DNA of 64,000 nt from Pleomorphomonas sp. NRK KF1 (GCF_023721755.1 NZ_JAMDLH010000001.1:62001-126000); one strand, 5' to 3'. Shown: positions 9,470-20,461, counted from the first letter of the stretch. Numbers and translations are program-made. The notes: generated from the sequence alone by a model not told the origin.

Positions 9470-9617
9470 TGGCTTCCTCCCTTGGTTCCGGGACCGAACC
9501 TATGTCACGACCGGGGAGCTGTGAAGACGATCGTCGCATTGGCGCGGTTGGTCCCACTTTTTCCCTTGGCGCTTCGGCCCGCTGGTGTAAAAGCCGGCAT
9601 GAACTGGAGGTGAGACC

Positions 9618-10502
9618 ATGCCGCTTAACAGCATGACAGGATTTGCCCGCCTCGACGGCTCGGCGGCCGGCAACCGCTTCGCCTGGGAATTGCGCGCCGT
9701 GAACGGTCGAGGTCTCGACCTCCGGCTGCGTCTGCCGCCCGGCTTCGACGCGGTGGAAGCGGCGGTACGACGGAAGGCGTCCGAGGCGTTGTCGCGCGGC
9801 AACGTGTCGATCAATCTGACGGTGACACGCGAAACCTCCACCCAGACCTTCCGTATCGACGAGGCCTTGCTTTCCACCCTTATCGACACCGCGCGCCGTC
9901 TTTCGGGAACGCCCGGCATTCGCGACGCGTCGCTGGACGGGCTTCTCGCCGTGCGTGGCGTCGTCGAGGTGGTCGAAGCGGCGCCTGACGAAGAGAGCGC
10001 GAAGGTCTTCGAGGCCGAGCTCGTTTCGACCTTCGGCAAGGTGCTCGCCGATTTCCAGGCCTCGCGTGCCGCCGAGGGCGTGGCGCTGTCCCGCATCCTG
10101 GGCGATCAGGTCGACGAGATTGCCCGTCTCGTCGCCGAGGCGGAGGCCCTGCCGGCCCGGACGCCCGAAGCGATCCGCGATCGCCTTGAGGAGCAGCTCG
10201 CCGTGCTGCTGGCGCGCGAAGACATCGATCCGCAGCGCCTTCACGTCGAGGCGGCGCTGATCGCCACGCGGGCCGATGTTCGCGAGGAGATCGACCGCCT
10301 CAAAGCCCATATCGCCCAGGCGCGGGAGCTGATGGCGAGCGATGCCGCCGTCGGCCGCCGGCTCGATTTCCTGGCGCAGGAATTCAACCGGGAATCCAAT
10401 ACCCTGTGCTCCAAGTCCAACGACACGGCCCTGACGCGGATCGGCCTCGCCCTGAAGGCGGTGGTCGATCAGTTCAAGGAGCAGGTGCAGAACGTCGAGT
10501 AA
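9618..10502 (+). CDS. yicC: YicC-family endoribonuclease
   Basis: Conserved protein of 294 residues. It starts with the invariant SMTGFAR signature and ends with the DUF1732-type C-terminal region ([13 protein letters not shown]-like; here [20 protein letters not shown]). E. coli YicC acts as an RNA-degrading enzyme that modulates small RNAs. Acidic and Arg residues of the family are present, but activity here is inferred. CTGGAGGTGAGACC before the ATG is a clear ribosome site. It lies five bases before gmk, the usual arrangement in alphaproteobacteria, and the two form an operon. Confidence 0.94.
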   Translation: MPLNSMTGFARLDGSAAGNRFAWELRAVNGRGLDLRLRLPPGFDAVEAAVRRKASEALSRGNVSINLTVTRETSTQTFRIDEALLSTLIDTARRLSGTPGIRDASLDGLLAVRGVVEVVEAAPDEESAKVFEAELVSTFGKVLADFQASRAAEGVALSRILGDQVDEIARLVAEAEALPARTPEAIRDRLEEQLAVLLAREDIDPQRLHVEAALIATRADVREEIDRLKAHIAQARELMASDAAVGRRLDFLAQEFNRESNTLCSKSNDTALTRIGLALKAVVDQFKEQVQNVE

Positions 10503-10507
10503 GTATC

Positions 10508-11152
10508 ATGGTCGCTTCAGATCACGTTCGGTTTCCCCGCCGCGGACTCATGTTCGTCATTTCCTCGCCGTCCGGCGCCGGCAAGGGCACGCTGTCGCGC
10601 AACATTCTCGAAGCCGACCGCGACATGACGTTGTCGGTTTCGGTGACGACGCGCGATCGTCGCCCCAGCGAAATCAACGGCGTACACTACCATTTCATCT
10701 CCCAGCAGCGCTTCCTGTCGATGCGAGATGGCGGTGAGCTCCTGGAGTGGGCCGAGGTGCACGGCAACTATTATGGCACGCCCCACGCACCTGTGGAGGA
10801 AGCCCTGGCCTCCGGCCGCGACGTGCTGTTCGACATCGACTGGCAGGGCGCCGCGCAACTCCGCGAGAAGATGTCGGACGACGTCGTTTCGGTGTTCATT
10901 CTGCCGCCGTCGATGGCCGAACTTCGCTCGCGCCTCACGCGCCGGGCCGAGGATGCGCCCGAGGTGATCGAGAAGCGACTGGTCAACGCCCGGCGCGAGA
11001 TCGCCGAGTGGTCCAACTTCGACTATGTGGTGGTCAACGACGATCTCGACGCGGCCTTTGCCGACCTCACCGCCATCCTGCGCGCCGAGCGCAGCCGTCG
11101 CTCGCGCGCGGCCGAGGGGATCGAAGGCTTCGTCGGAACGCTTCTGGCCTGA
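10508..11152 (+). CDS. gmk: Guanylate kinase
   Basis: Phosphorylates GMP (and dGMP) to GDP with ATP, an essential step of guanine nucleotide supply and of c-di-GMP/ppGpp turnover. About 214 residues. The P-loop [10 protein letters not shown] is at 19-28; the GMP-binding region follows with [18 protein letters not shown], and the lid or Walker B-like [11 protein letters not shown] lies near 100. A frame upstream is open inside yicC, but the ATG at 10508 immediately after the yicC stop gives a normal N-terminus. The 3' end stops three bases before the convergent rsmA stop, without a terminator between them. Confidence 0.97.
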   Translation: MVASDHVRFPRRGLMFVISSPSGAGKGTLSRNILEADRDMTLSVSVTTRDRRPSEINGVHYHFISQQRFLSMRDGGELLEWAEVHGNYYGTPHAPVEEALASGRDVLFDIDWQGAAQLREKMSDDVVSVFILPPSMAELRSRLTRRAEDAPEVIEKRLVNARREIAEWSNFDYVVVNDDLDAAFADLTAILRAERSRRSRAAEGIEGFVGTLLA

Positions 11153-11155
11153 TGC

Positions 11156-11998
11156 CTATCGCATCGCCCGCCAGGCGTTGGCGATGTCGACGAATCCTCT
11201 GACCGGGATCGTCTCGGCGCGCGCCGTCGGGTCGATACCTGCGGCGGCGCAAAGGGCAAGTGGATCGACGCCGAGGGTCTTGAGGCTCTGCCTGAGCATC
11301 TTGCGGCGTTGGCCGAAGGCGGCGGCGGTGACCGCCTCAAGGTCGGCTTGAACGCAGGGCAGGGGCTCGGGGCGTGGAGCGAAATGCACCACCGTCGACG
11401 TCACCTTGGGTGGTGGCACGAAAGCCTTGGGCGAAATGTCGAACATCTGCGTGGCATAGGACCGCCAGCCGCAGAGCACGCCCAGGCGACCATAGGCATC
11501 GTCGCCGGCCGTGGCCGTGATGCGGTCGGCCACTTCCTTCTGGAACATCAGCACCATCGCCGTCCAGCGCGGCGGCCAGCTCTCTGGCGAAAGCCAGCCG
11601 GTGAGGAGCGGCGTTGCAATGTTGTAGGGCAGGTTGGCCATGATCACCGGCGGCTCGTCGCCAAGGGCGGCGCTGTCCACCTCAAGCGCGTCACCTTCGA
11701 TGATGTGCAGCCGACCGGGGTAATGGGCGGCAATTTCCTCAAGGGCGGCGATTGCCCGTCGGTCGCGCTCGACGACATGCACATGCGCCGCGCCGGCCGC
11801 TAGAATGGCGCGCGTCAGTCCACCGGGGCCTGGGCCGATCTCGACGACGGTTCGACCGTCGAGACTGCCGGCGGCGCGGGCGATGCGGGCGGTCAGGTTC
11901 AGGTCGAGAAGGAAATTCTGCCCGAGGCTCTTCAGGGCTGAAAGACCATGCCGCTCGATGACGTCGCGCAACGGCGGCAGGTCGTCGATCTGGCTCAT
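11156..11998 (-). CDS. rsmA: 16S rRNA (adenine-N6,N6)-dimethyltransferase
   Basis: KsgA. It dimethylates two adjacent adenines near the 3' end of 16S rRNA late in 30S assembly, and its loss gives kasugamycin resistance. The 280-residue protein has the SAM motif [12 protein letters not shown] (51-62), the acidic ligand in VVERDRRA, and the catalytic NLPYN (122-126). [14 protein letters not shown] and the C-terminal helical domain are standard. The start overlaps the pdxA stop by four bases (ATGA), so it is the last, translationally coupled gene of the lptF-lptG-lptD-surA-pdxA-rsmA unit. Confidence 0.97.
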   Translation of the reverse strand: MSQIDDLPPLRDVIERHGLSALKSLGQNFLLDLNLTARIARAAGSLDGRTVVEIGPGPGGLTRAILAAGAAHVHVVERDRRAIAALEEIAAHYPGRLHIIEGDALEVDSAALGDEPPVIMANLPYNIATPLLTGWLSPESWPPRWTAMVLMFQKEVADRITATAGDDAYGRLGVLCGWRSYATQMFDISPKAFVPPPKVTSTVVHFAPRPEPLPCVQADLEAVTAAAFGQRRKMLRQSLKTLGVDPLALCAAAGIDPTARAETIPVRGFVDIANAWRAMR

Positions 11999-13023
11999 GC
12001 CGTCGCTCCGATCGCCGCCATGCGTCCGGCCATGCGGAAGGCTGCGATCAGGCTGGACGGGTCGGCGACGCCTTGGCCCGCAATGTCGAGCGCCGTGCCG
12101 TGGTCGGGCGACGTGCGGACGAACGGCAGGCCGAGCGTCACATTGACGGTCTCGTCGAAGGCGATGGTCTTCACCGGTATCAGAGCCTGATCGTGGTACA
12201 TGGCGAGCACCACGTCATAGGTCTTGCGCGCGGCGGCATGGAACAAGGTGTCGGACGGCAGCGGCCCGCGTGCGTCGACGCCTTCGGCGCGCAGCTCGCT
12301 GACGGCGGGCGCGACGATCTCCATGTCCTCATGCCCCATGGCACCCTCTTCGCCGGCGTGGGGGTTGACCCCGGCCACCGCAAGACGCGGTCGAGCGATG
12401 CCGAACTTCGTCTTCATCTCCCGGTCGACGATGCGGCCGGCCTTGACGATCATCTCGCCGGTCAGCGTCTTCGGCACGTCGCGGAGAGCGATATGAACTG
12501 TGACCGGAACGGTTGCGAGTTCCGGCCCGGCCAGCATCATGATCGGCTCGTGGGGAGTATCGGGCCACAGCCTGCGGGCAAGCTCGCCGAGGAACTCGGT
12601 ATGTCCTGGGAATTTGAAACCGGCAGCATAGAGGTTGGACTTCTGGATCGGTGCGGTGACGATGCCGGCGGCAAGACCACCGCGGATGTGCCGGACCGCC
12701 ATCTCGATGGAGGCGATCGTGGCCGCCGCCGTCACGCCCGACAGCTCGCCGGGCCGATCTTCGACCGGATGTCCGAGGTCGAACACCGGCAGGGCATCGG
12801 CGAAGACATCGCATGCGGTTTCCGGCGTCGCCACCACGAGAGGCGTCGCAAGGCCCAGGCGATCGAGGCGGTTCCGCACGAAAGCTGGATCACCCACCAC
12901 GTAGAAGGGCGGCAGCTCCTTCTCCCGCCTTTGAAGCCACGCTTTCGCGATGATCTCCGCTCCAATTCCCGCGGGCTCGCCGATCGAAACGGCGAGAGGA
13001 AGTCTCGGCTTGTTGGCGGACAT
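11995..13023 (-). CDS. pdxA: 4-hydroxythreonine-4-phosphate dehydrogenase
   Basis: NAD-dependent oxidative decarboxylation of 4-phosphohydroxy-threonine in the DXP-dependent pyridoxal phosphate pathway. The 342 residues include the three metal-binding histidines, His141 (FPGHTEF), His222 (VNPHAGE) and His277 (MYHDQ), and the substrate-contacting GEPAGIG near the N-terminus. The product is needed for PLP enzymes; its place between surA and rsmA is a conserved order also seen in E. coli. Start ATG at 13023, twelve bases after the surA stop. Confidence 0.97.
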   Translation of the reverse strand: MSANKPRLPLAVSIGEPAGIGAEIIAKAWLQRREKELPPFYVVGDPAFVRNRLDRLGLATPLVVATPETACDVFADALPVFDLGHPVEDRPGELSGVTAAATIASIEMAVRHIRGGLAAGIVTAPIQKSNLYAAGFKFPGHTEFLGELARRLWPDTPHEPIMMLAGPELATVPVTVHIALRDVPKTLTGEMIVKAGRIVDREMKTKFGIARPRLAVAGVNPHAGEEGAMGHEDMEIVAPAVSELRAEGVDARGPLPSDTLFHAAARKTYDVVLAMYHDQALIPVKTIAFDETVNVTLGLPFVRTSPDHGTALDIAGQGVADPSSLIAAFRMAGRMAAIGATA

Positions 13024-13034
13024 ATGTGGCCTGC

Positions 13035-14000
13035 TCAGCGATAGATGATGTTGGCTTTCTGCCGCAGCTCCTGGGTGAGCTTCTTTGAGGTTTCCTCGCC
13101 GCGCTTGTCGAGCGCCTCGGCATCGAGCCCTGCTGCGACGGCGGCTTCGCCGGTCACCGCGATCTTGCTGCAGATCGCATACATCTCGAAGCCGAGGTCG
13201 GAGCGTTCCGGCGGCGTCAGACGGCCTTCGGCGGTCTTCTCAAGTGCTTCCTTCAAGGCCGGAGGCACTTCGCTCGCCAGCTTGCGACCGACGTTGACGA
13301 CAGCCACCTCTCTGAGGCCCCTGGCAAGTGCGAGCCCTTCGTTGCAGCTGCGGAACTTGCCCCGCAGCGCCTCGGCTTCGGCCTTGCGGCGACTGACGAC
13401 GGCCGGGGAAGCGCTCCTCTGCACGGCGAATACCACGCGCTGGAGCATGTAGTCGTTGGCGGTGACGGCGTCGGCGTTTTTCTCGCGGTTGCGCATCTGC
13501 TGGATCAGGTCGGCGGACTCCGCCTTGATGTCCTGCTGGATCTTGGACCGTATGATGCGCCCCCACACCATTTGCGCACGAATGCGGTCCTTGAAGGTCT
13601 TGATGGGCACGCCGCCCGAGCTGAGCGCCTTTTCGAACTGGGGAAGCGTCATCTTCGAGCGCGATGCGATGCTGGTCAGGGCGGCGACCACCGCGTCCTC
13701 GCTGACCACGACCCCGCGTCGCGCGCCTTCCTGAAGGCGAAGCTGCTCGTCGATCAGCTCTTCCTGGGCCGCCTTGGCGGCCGCTCCGGCCGGAAGATGC
13801 ATGGCGAGCTGGAGCAGGCGGGCACGCGCCTGAACATCCATCGTCGTGATCGCCTGGTCATTGACCACGACCTTGATGGTGCTTGCCGCCTGGACGGGCG
13901 AGATCACGGCGAAGCCGGCGGGCGACATCGAGACCACCGCAGCAATGGTTGCGGCCAGCAGCGCGCTCCGCATGTTTCTTGCGATCGTCACGATGTGCAT
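13035..14000 (-). CDS. surA: SurA-like periplasmic chaperone
   Basis: Periplasmic folding factor for outer-membrane proteins, such as the LptD barrel encoded just upstream. About 321 residues. The N-terminal signal sequence is hydrophobic around residues 10-38 and likely cut after SPVQAAS. The SurA N-domain follows, with IKVVVNDQAITTMDVQARA and a helix-rich segment. I see no clear parvulin PPIase repeat, so this is the short alphaproteobacterial form with N-domain plus a degenerate C-terminal part. The ATG at 14000 has GGAGAAGGTAGAC upstream; the frame is open to 14042 without a better site. Gene order lptD-surA-pdxA-rsmA supports the name. Confidence 0.85.
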   Translation of the reverse strand: MHIVTIARNMRSALLAATIAAVVSMSPAGFAVISPVQAASTIKVVVNDQAITTMDVQARARLLQLAMHLPAGAAAKAAQEELIDEQLRLQEGARRGVVVSEDAVVAALTSIASRSKMTLPQFEKALSSGGVPIKTFKDRIRAQMVWGRIIRSKIQQDIKAESADLIQQMRNREKNADAVTANDYMLQRVVFAVQRSASPAVVSRRKAEAEALRGKFRSCNEGLALARGLREVAVVNVGRKLASEVPPALKEALEKTAEGRLTPPERSDLGFEMYAICSKIAVTGEAAVAAGLDAEALDKRGEETSKKLTQELRQKANIIYR

Positions 14001-14105
14001 GTCTACCTTCTCCACCCGTTGCCATTCGAACCGTCGGAGCATTTACCAACGGATTTTGTCAAGTCGATGGTCCGCCAAATCTGGAGCGAACGGCAACCGG
14101 ATGCA

Positions 14106-16490
14106 CTAATTGTCGATGCCAAATGAGGTGCCGACCTCGCCCAGCGTCCGGAAACCCGCGCGGAGGTAGAAGGTCTGGTCGCTCGGATTGGTGGTCAGGT
14201 CGTTCGAATAGGAGAACGAGACCGAGAACTCTTCCGAATCATAGGCCAGGCCGAACGCGTGTCGGACGAACTCGTCGGCGATGAGGTCGTAGCGGCTCGA
14301 GCCGAACACCCGCCAGCTCTCGTTCAGCCGAAGGCTGGCAGAGGCTTGCAGCTCCGAACGATCTTCGTCGATGCCGAGGTCGGGTTGCGAGCGGATAAAG
14401 GCGTAGGTCAGGGCGGCCGTGAGCGGCCCGCCGATGCCGAGAATCTGGCCGTCGAAGCGGTTGACCTCGAAATTCTCGTTGTCGAACCGCACGCCGCTGC
14501 TGGCCAGGAAGCCGGTCTTCGTGCTGAGGCTGAGCCCCGCGACGTAGTCCGAAACATCCGACTCGAGACCGGAGTAGGAGCCCGTGCTGTACTGGGTCGC
14601 CTTGGCGAAGGAGTTGACGCCCGCCAGTTGGAACGACTGACCGAAGGTGCCGCTGACGCCGAAGCCGTGGCTGAACGAGCCCGAATAACGGACGCCGATG
14701 TTGGCGCGAGTTCCGCCCTCGACACGATCGTAGCCGGAGAACTTGTCGTAGTCGAACAGGTTGTTGGCGTCGAAGACGAGGCTCTGCGCATCTTCGTTGG
14801 GAATATAGGTCGCTTCCAGCTCGTTCGGGCGAACGATCAACTGGGCGATCGGCTCGATGATCTGGTTGCCAATCGGCGAGGTGATGGCGACCGGGTAGCT
14901 ATATTCCAAACCGGCCGCAGGCATTCCGCGCACCAGCATCCCGCTCGATGTCTCCGGCAGGACGCTGCTGTTGTGCGGGTCGGAGAAAATGGCGTCGCCA
15001 CGGAAGTAAAGGAAAGGCGTCGTCACGCCGCCGGTCTGGTCGACCATGCGACGGCGCCACATGGCGTCGATGCTGAGGCGATCGAAGGTGCCGGCAGCGG
15101 CTCGTATGCGGGTCTTCTCGCCCGCATCCAGAACGCCGTTGCCGTTGCTGTCGATCTCGTAGATGTCGTCCTTGGTGCGGGTAAGGTTGGTGAAGTTGGT
15201 CGTAAGAGAGGCCTCGCCGCCCCAGATCGGGTCCTTGGCGTAGACCTTGTAGTCGATCACCGGGTAGACGTACGGCTGCTTCTCCTGAAGATCGCGATCC
15301 TGCGCCAGTGTCGAGGTCTGCGAATCTTCCTGCTGCACGAAGAAGCCGTACATCGCCGCGTCGAAGCGATTTCTGCCGCGTGCGCCGGTCAGGTAGATAT
15401 CGTTCACCGCCACGTCCGAATTGCCGGACTTGAGGCCGTAATCGTCCATGAAGGTGGTGTCGCTCGCCACGGCAAGGTTCCAGCCCCACGACCAGTTGCT
15501 GTTGATCGTGAAGCTGCCCTGCGATTCCACGGAGCCGCGCCAAAGCTCGTCGCCGGACCGGCCTGCAAAGGCTTCGGGCGCATTCTGGTGGATGCCGGAC
15601 AGCGTGATCGAGTATTGGCCGCTGTCCAGCCGCTGCCGCCATTCGCCCGAAAACAGCAGGCCCTGGCGGGAATAGACGGTCGGCGTCAGCGTCAGGCCGT
15701 AGCTCGGATCGAGCGACACATAGTAAGGCACCTTCACCGAGTAACCGAGTGCCTTGCTGCGCTCGACGCTTGGCATCAGGAGGCCGGTCTTCTGCTTGAC
15801 CGACGGGTCGGGCTGGGACAGCACCGGCACCCAGGCGAGCGGCACGCCCAGAAATTCGAAGGTGGCGTTCTCGAAGACGATCGTCTGCTCCTTCTGCTTG
15901 TGCAGAATGCGATTCGCCTTGATCTGCCAGATCGGCTTCTTGCCCTTCACGCCGTTGCAGTCGACGCAGGGAAGATAGGTGCCGTCGTTCATGACGGTCA
16001 GGTCGCCTTTGCTCCGCGCGGCGTTTCGAGCCGTGAAGGCGACGCGCTCGGACGTGACGAGCTCCAGCCCTTCCATGACGCCGTTGGCGAGGTCGTTGTC
16101 GAGATCGATTCGGTCGCCACGGGCGACGTTTCCGGCGGGGTCGGTGATCTCGACGTGGCCGATGGCCGCCACGCGCTTGTTCTTGCGATCGACCGCCACC
16201 TCGTCGGCGACCACCACGTGATTGAGATAGTAGATGACGACGCGACCGGTCGCAGTCACCGAATCGCTGTCCATGTCGTAGGCCACCGTATCGGCCTCGA
16301 TCATCATCTTCTCGTCACTGCTCGGCTGCTTGGCCGAGCTGATCATGCCGGTCAGGGACGTGTCGGTCACGAACTGGGCAAAGGCGCCGGCGGGCAGGAA
16401 AACGAGAATAGACACCGCCACGCCGCACAATAGGCGCGCAGCGGCTCTCGGCTCCGATGCCTGCGATACGACAGATCTACGCACGCTCAC
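14106..16490 (-). CDS. lptD: LPS assembly outer-membrane protein LptD
   Basis: Outer-membrane beta-barrel that, with LptE, inserts lipopolysaccharide into the outer leaflet. About 794 residues: a signal peptide ending ...LPAGAFA before QFVTD, an OstA/LptA-like jellyroll (MMIEADTVAYDMDSDSVTAT onward) that receives LPS from the periplasmic bridge, then a long barrel of alternating strands. A Cys pair occurs in LPCVDCNG. The frame is open well past lptG, but the GTG at 16490 overlaps the lptG stop as GTGA and puts the signal peptide at the N-terminus, so I start there; the GTG at 16484 is an alternative. It continues straight from lptG, joining inner-membrane and outer-membrane export parts in one operon. 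Confidence 0.93.
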   Translation of the reverse strand: MSVRRSVVSQASEPRAAARLLCGVAVSILVFLPAGAFAQFVTDTSLTGMISSAKQPSSDEKMMIEADTVAYDMDSDSVTATGRVVIYYLNHVVVADEVAVDRKNKRVAAIGHVEITDPAGNVARGDRIDLDNDLANGVMEGLELVTSERVAFTARNAARSKGDLTVMNDGTYLPCVDCNGVKGKKPIWQIKANRILHKQKEQTIVFENATFEFLGVPLAWVPVLSQPDPSVKQKTGLLMPSVERSKALGYSVKVPYYVSLDPSYGLTLTPTVYSRQGLLFSGEWRQRLDSGQYSITLSGIHQNAPEAFAGRSGDELWRGSVESQGSFTINSNWSWGWNLAVASDTTFMDDYGLKSGNSDVAVNDIYLTGARGRNRFDAAMYGFFVQQEDSQTSTLAQDRDLQEKQPYVYPVIDYKVYAKDPIWGGEASLTTNFTNLTRTKDDIYEIDSNGNGVLDAGEKTRIRAAAGTFDRLSIDAMWRRRMVDQTGGVTTPFLYFRGDAIFSDPHNSSVLPETSSGMLVRGMPAAGLEYSYPVAITSPIGNQIIEPIAQLIVRPNELEATYIPNEDAQSLVFDANNLFDYDKFSGYDRVEGGTRANIGVRYSGSFSHGFGVSGTFGQSFQLAGVNSFAKATQYSTGSYSGLESDVSDYVAGLSLSTKTGFLASSGVRFDNENFEVNRFDGQILGIGGPLTAALTYAFIRSQPDLGIDEDRSELQASASLRLNESWRVFGSSRYDLIADEFVRHAFGLAYDSEEFSVSFSYSNDLTTNPSDQTFYLRAGFRTLGEVGTSFGIDN

Positions 16491-17581
16491 CCATCCTCGC
16501 GGAACAACAGAACCGTGGAACCCAGCAAGATCGCCACAACCGAAGGCGCCCACGCGGCAAGAACCGGCGACACCAGCCCCTCGCTGCCCAGCGAACGGGC
16601 AACTTCGATGATGACATAAAGCACGAAGCCGGCGACGACGCCACCGAGAATCATCTTCTCGCCACCGCCATATCGTGCAAATCCCAATGACACTGTGGCG
16701 GCGATGAGCACCATCGACGCCAGCAGCAGCGGCCGTGCCAGGAGCGATTGATACTGAAGGCTGAATCTGTTTGCCGGCAGCGACGAGGCGCGCGCCTGGG
16801 TGATGGCGCGGGGAAGCTGCCAGAAGGAGATGCTGTCGGGCGAACCGAGGCCGCCGGCCACCTGCGCGGCAGTCAGCTCGGTCGGCAGAGAATAGCTGTC
16901 GTGGCGCTCCGGGACGCCGCTGCTCCGGGTCACCGTCACGGCCGAGAGAGACCACTGCCCCGGCTCGAGCTGCCCGATTCGCGCTTCGACCCGTTCGCTG
17001 AGCATGCCGTCGGCGCCGAACACCCAGAAGACCGGCTGCAGGATCGTTTGTCCGCCGTCCGAGACGCCTTCGGTATGCAGCACGGCATTGCCGTCTCCGG
17101 TGCGCTGCCTCGTCCAGCTCGGCGTGGCCGATCCGGACAGCAGCGTCGTCATGACGCTCGCGCGCGAACCGACGAGAATGTCGCTCGACAGGTTGCGGGC
17201 CAGCGTGGCGAGCGGATTGTAGATGGTCGATGCCGCGACACCGAGCGCGACGGCAAATGCGAGGGCAGGCAGGGTGAACTGCCACACCGAGAGCCCCGCC
17301 GCGCGGACGATCATCAGTTCCGAGCCGCGCGACAGCGTGACGAAGGCGGCGATCGAACCCAGCAGGACCGCGAAGGGCAGGACCTGCTCCATCAGCGCCG
17401 GCACGCGCAGAGCCGAGGCGGCAATGACGAGAGGCACCGAGATGTCGTTGCGCCCCCCGGTGGAGCGCAGCAGCTCGATCGCGTCGATCAGGAAGACCAG
17501 AAGGAAGATGCCGACGAAAACGCCAAGAATCCATCCGGCGAACCGCATCGTGAAATAGCTGGCGAGCGACCGGCCGATCAT
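16487..17581 (-). CDS. lptG: LPS export ABC transporter permease LptG
   Basis: Inner-membrane permease that works with LptF and the LptB ATPase to pull LPS out of the membrane and push it onto the Lpt bridge. About 364 residues. Three membrane helices lie in the first 115 residues (WILGVFVGIFLLVFLIDAIE, then the MEQVLPFAVLLGSIAAFVTL region), a periplasmic beta-jellyroll in the middle, and three helices at the C-terminus (LLLASMVLIAATVSLGFA onward). The ATG at 17581 overlaps the lptF stop as ATGA. The frame is open far upstream through other genes on the opposite strand, but that part is not family-like. Confidence 0.95.
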   Translation of the reverse strand: MIGRSLASYFTMRFAGWILGVFVGIFLLVFLIDAIELLRSTGGRNDISVPLVIAASALRVPALMEQVLPFAVLLGSIAAFVTLSRGSELMIVRAAGLSVWQFTLPALAFAVALGVAASTIYNPLATLARNLSSDILVGSRASVMTTLLSGSATPSWTRQRTGDGNAVLHTEGVSDGGQTILQPVFWVFGADGMLSERVEARIGQLEPGQWSLSAVTVTRSSGVPERHDSYSLPTELTAAQVAGGLGSPDSISFWQLPRAITQARASSLPANRFSLQYQSLLARPLLLASMVLIAATVSLGFARYGGGEKMILGGVVAGFVLYVIIEVARSLGSEGLVSPVLAAWAPSVVAILLGSTVLLFREDG

Positions 17582-18729
17582 CGGGCGGCCTCCTGCCGGG
17601 CGAATATCGCGCGCCGAAGGCGTTCGATCAGTCTGTCGGCGAAGCTCGTCGAAACGACCGGATGGACGCCGACGGCGATCATCACCGCGAAGACGAACGC
17701 GAGGAGCGTCGGCGCGACAACGGCCATGAAGGAAATTTCGGGCGATCCCTTGGAAATGCCCATGACAGCGAAGCCGAGCACGCGGACCACAGAGCCGACG
17801 ATGATCGCCATGGTCACCGGCAGCGTCTGGCCCCGGCGATTGCTGGTCGGAAAGCCGAGGAAGAGGAACACGGCGAGCGCTTGGGCCAATGGATAGATCG
17901 GCTCGGCGATGCGATTCATGATCTCGGGAATGATTTCCGGATCGTCGTCCGTCTTGCGCATCTCCAACAACTCGCCGAGCGTGCGCTCCGACAGACCGTA
18001 GCTGGCATCGCCCGCCTTGGAGGCGAACTGGCTGAGGTCGAAGGCGTAGGAGCCGAAGGTGACGAAGGTGTTGGCGCCGCTGCTCTTGGCTTTCCGTTCG
18101 ACCGTCCCCTGTTCCATCACGATCATGGACCGGCCCATGACCTCTGCAACGCGTCCGCGCTTGGCCGAATAGGTATAGGAGAACTCCGGGCTGCGATCGT
18201 CGAGAATGAACAGATCGAGCAGCGATCCGTCCCCATCGCGGTTGCGGATGTGAAAGGTCAGGCCGGCATCGACCTGGGTGAAGCGTCCGGGCTGGATGAC
18301 GTTGGCGACGATGTCCGCCCGCACCGTCTGCATCATGTCGTAGACGGACCGGGAAGAAGTGGGACTGATCCAGAAGGCCAGCGCGGCGACGAAAGCGGCA
18401 ACCGTCAGGGCCGCGGCAAGGAAGGGTAGGGCGAAGCGTCGTTGCGACACGCCGGCCGCGGTGATCGCGACAATGCCGCTGTCCGCCTGCAGGCGTTGCA
18501 GCACGAGGACGAGAGCCACGACCAGCGCAAACGGCGCCACCACGCCGAGAACGCGCGGCATCGAGAGCATGGTGAGGCCGAGATAGACGGCTATGGCCTG
18601 GCCCTTGGCGGTGACCAGATCGAAACGGCGAAGCGCCTGGGTCACCCACGCAATGCCGGCAAGCGTCATCATCACGCCGACGAAGGCATAGAGCGTTTGC
18701 GAGAAAAGGTAGGTACCGAAACGCCGCAT
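17578..18729 (-). CDS. lptF: LPS export ABC transporter permease LptF
   Basis: Partner permease of LptG in the LptB2FG complex. The 383 residues show the same plan: N-terminal helices (TLYAFVGVMMTLAGIAWVTQ; VVAPFALVVALVLVLQRLQA), a periplasmic jellyroll (about 125-290), and C-terminal helices from PIYPLAQALAVFLFLGF. It is first in the envelope operon lptF-lptG-lptD-surA-pdxA-rsmA. Its promoter must lie in the 229-base region shared with pepA (18730-18958), where I could not pick clear hexamers. Confidence 0.95.
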   Translation of the reverse strand: MRRFGTYLFSQTLYAFVGVMMTLAGIAWVTQALRRFDLVTAKGQAIAVYLGLTMLSMPRVLGVVAPFALVVALVLVLQRLQADSGIVAITAAGVSQRRFALPFLAAALTVAAFVAALAFWISPTSSRSVYDMMQTVRADIVANVIQPGRFTQVDAGLTFHIRNRDGDGSLLDLFILDDRSPEFSYTYSAKRGRVAEVMGRSMIVMEQGTVERKAKSSGANTFVTFGSYAFDLSQFASKAGDASYGLSERTLGELLEMRKTDDDPEIIPEIMNRIAEPIYPLAQALAVFLFLGFPTSNRRGQTLPVTMAIIVGSVVRVLGFAVMGISKGSPEISFMAVVAPTLLAFVFAVMIAVGVHPVVSTSFADRLIERLRRAIFARQEAAR

Positions 18730-18958
18730 CGTTGTTCCATGTCGAGCCTGCCGAGGGCAGGACAGCCGAGGCTAGCAGCCCTATAGTGAATTCTTCCTTC
18801 CCGAAAAGGGTAAATTTTCGAGTTCGGGCCTCACGTCCGTCGGTGGCGGCCGCGTGGAATGAAACTCCAGTCTTGCTCTCGCTCCCATCAAGCGCCACAT
18901 TCGGCCGGCATGTCCGGACCGCACCCGCTGATGGGTGCCCGGCAATCAGGAAGATATC

Positions 18959-20452
18959 ATGGCGGCTGCTCCCTCTCTTTCTTTCTCCAAGTCTCTCGAG
19001 GCTGATGCCCCGGTATTGGTCGTTTTCGTCGATCCGGACAACAAGCCCGGCGCCATGGGACGCGCCGTGATCGACCAGTTGACGGGCGGTCTCGATCGAG
19101 CCGTGGCGGCCACCGGCTTTTCCGGCAAGCCCGGCTCGTTTCTCGACATTCTCGCCCCGTCCGGGCTGTCGGCCGGTCGGCTGATTCTGGCTGGTGTCGG
19201 GTCTGCGGCCGAATTCGACGAGACGGCGGCGTTGAAGCTGGGCGGGCAGGTCTACGGCAAGCTGAAAGAGCTCAAGGCCAAGGCCGCGACGATCGTGCTT
19301 GAGGGAACCGGCGGGCCGCTCAGCCCCGAACTGGGCGCCGAGTTCCTGCTGGGACTGCGCCTCAGGGCCTACGAGTTCGACAAGTACAAGACGGTGAAGA
19401 AGGACGAGGCAGCCGGCCCCGTTGCCGTCACCGTCGTCGCCGAGCACGCCGGCAAGCTCAAGAAGGCCTGGGCCGAAGTCGAAGCGGTGGCCGAGGGCGT
19501 CGTGATCGCCCGCGACCTCGTCCATGAGGCGCCGAACGCGCTCGGGCCGCAGGAGTTCGCCGCAGAAGCCGAAAAGCTGAAGAAGCTGGGCGTCGAAGTG
19601 GAAGTGCTCGGCGAAAAGGATCTCCGCAAGATCGGCATGGGCGCATTGCTCGCCGTGGCTCAGGGCTCTGCCCGGCCGCCGCGCGTCGTGGTCATGAAGT
19701 GGAACGGCGGCAAGGATGGAGACAAGCCGGCCGTGTTCATCGGCAAGGGCCTCGTCTTCGATTCGGGCGGCATCTCCATCAAGCCTGCCGCCGGCATGGA
19801 GGACATGAAGGCCGACATGGGCGGCGCGGCCGCCGTCACCGGCCTGTTCCGGGCTCTGGCCGGCCGCAAGGCGAAGGTCAACGCCATCGGCCTGCTCGGC
19901 ATTGTCGAGAACATGCCGGACGGCGGCTCCTACCGCCCCGGCGACATTCTCACCTCGTTGTCCGGACAGACCATCGAGGTGGTCAACACCGATGCCGAGG
20001 GCCGTCTCGTTCTTGCCGACGTGCTGACCTACGCGGCCGATCGCTTCAAGCCGGCCTTCATGATCAACCTCGCCACGCTCACCGGCGCCATCGTGGTGGC
20101 GCTCGGCGCCCAGATGGCCGGTCTCTTCTCCAACGACGACCAGTTGGCCGGCGACCTCGTCAAGGCCGGCGAGGATACCGGCGAGCGTCTGTGGCGCATG
20201 CCGATGGGACCGGAGTACGACAAGCTGATCGACAGCCGCTTCGCCGACATGAAGAACTCCGGCGGCCGCAATGCCGGTTCGATCACGGCGGCGCAGTTCC
20301 TGAAGCGCTTCGTCGGCGAAACGCCCTGGGCGCATCTCGACATCGCCGGTACCGCCATGTCGAGCCCGGAGACCGACATCAACCGGGCCTGGGCCTCGGG
20401 GTTCGGCGTGCGCCTGCTCGACCGCCTGGTCCGCAATCGCTTCGAGAGCTGA
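18959..20452 (+). CDS. pepA: Leucyl aminopeptidase (M17)
   Basis: Hexameric two-metal cytosolic exopeptidase that removes N-terminal amino acids. In some bacteria it also binds DNA at recombination or carAB control sites. About 497 residues. The catalytic C-terminal domain has Lys263 ([16 protein letters not shown]), metal ligands Asp268 and Asp286, and the signature NTDAEGRL (343-350) with catalytic Arg349. The start at 18959 has AGGAAG upstream. It is followed by a terminator and then holC, the same neighbour order as in E. coli (pepA-holC). Confidence 0.97.
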   Translation: MAAAPSLSFSKSLEADAPVLVVFVDPDNKPGAMGRAVIDQLTGGLDRAVAATGFSGKPGSFLDILAPSGLSAGRLILAGVGSAAEFDETAALKLGGQVYGKLKELKAKAATIVLEGTGGPLSPELGAEFLLGLRLRAYEFDKYKTVKKDEAAGPVAVTVVAEHAGKLKKAWAEVEAVAEGVVIARDLVHEAPNALGPQEFAAEAEKLKKLGVEVEVLGEKDLRKIGMGALLAVAQGSARPPRVVVMKWNGGKDGDKPAVFIGKGLVFDSGGISIKPAAGMEDMKADMGGAAAVTGLFRALAGRKAKVNAIGLLGIVENMPDGGSYRPGDILTSLSGQTIEVVNTDAEGRLVLADVLTYAADRFKPAFMINLATLTGAIVVALGAQMAGLFSNDDQLAGDLVKAGEDTGERLWRMPMGPEYDKLIDSRFADMKNSGGRNAGSITAAQFLKRFVGETPWAHLDIAGTAMSSPETDINRAWASGFGVRLLDRLVRNRFES

Positions 20453-20461
20453 GAAGAAGCG

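Noticed and set aside
14106-17534. One 1142-codon open frame on the minus strand
   Set aside because: Only the part from the GTG at 16490 is LptD; the upstream part is lptG read in another frame and has no signal peptide or family similarity.
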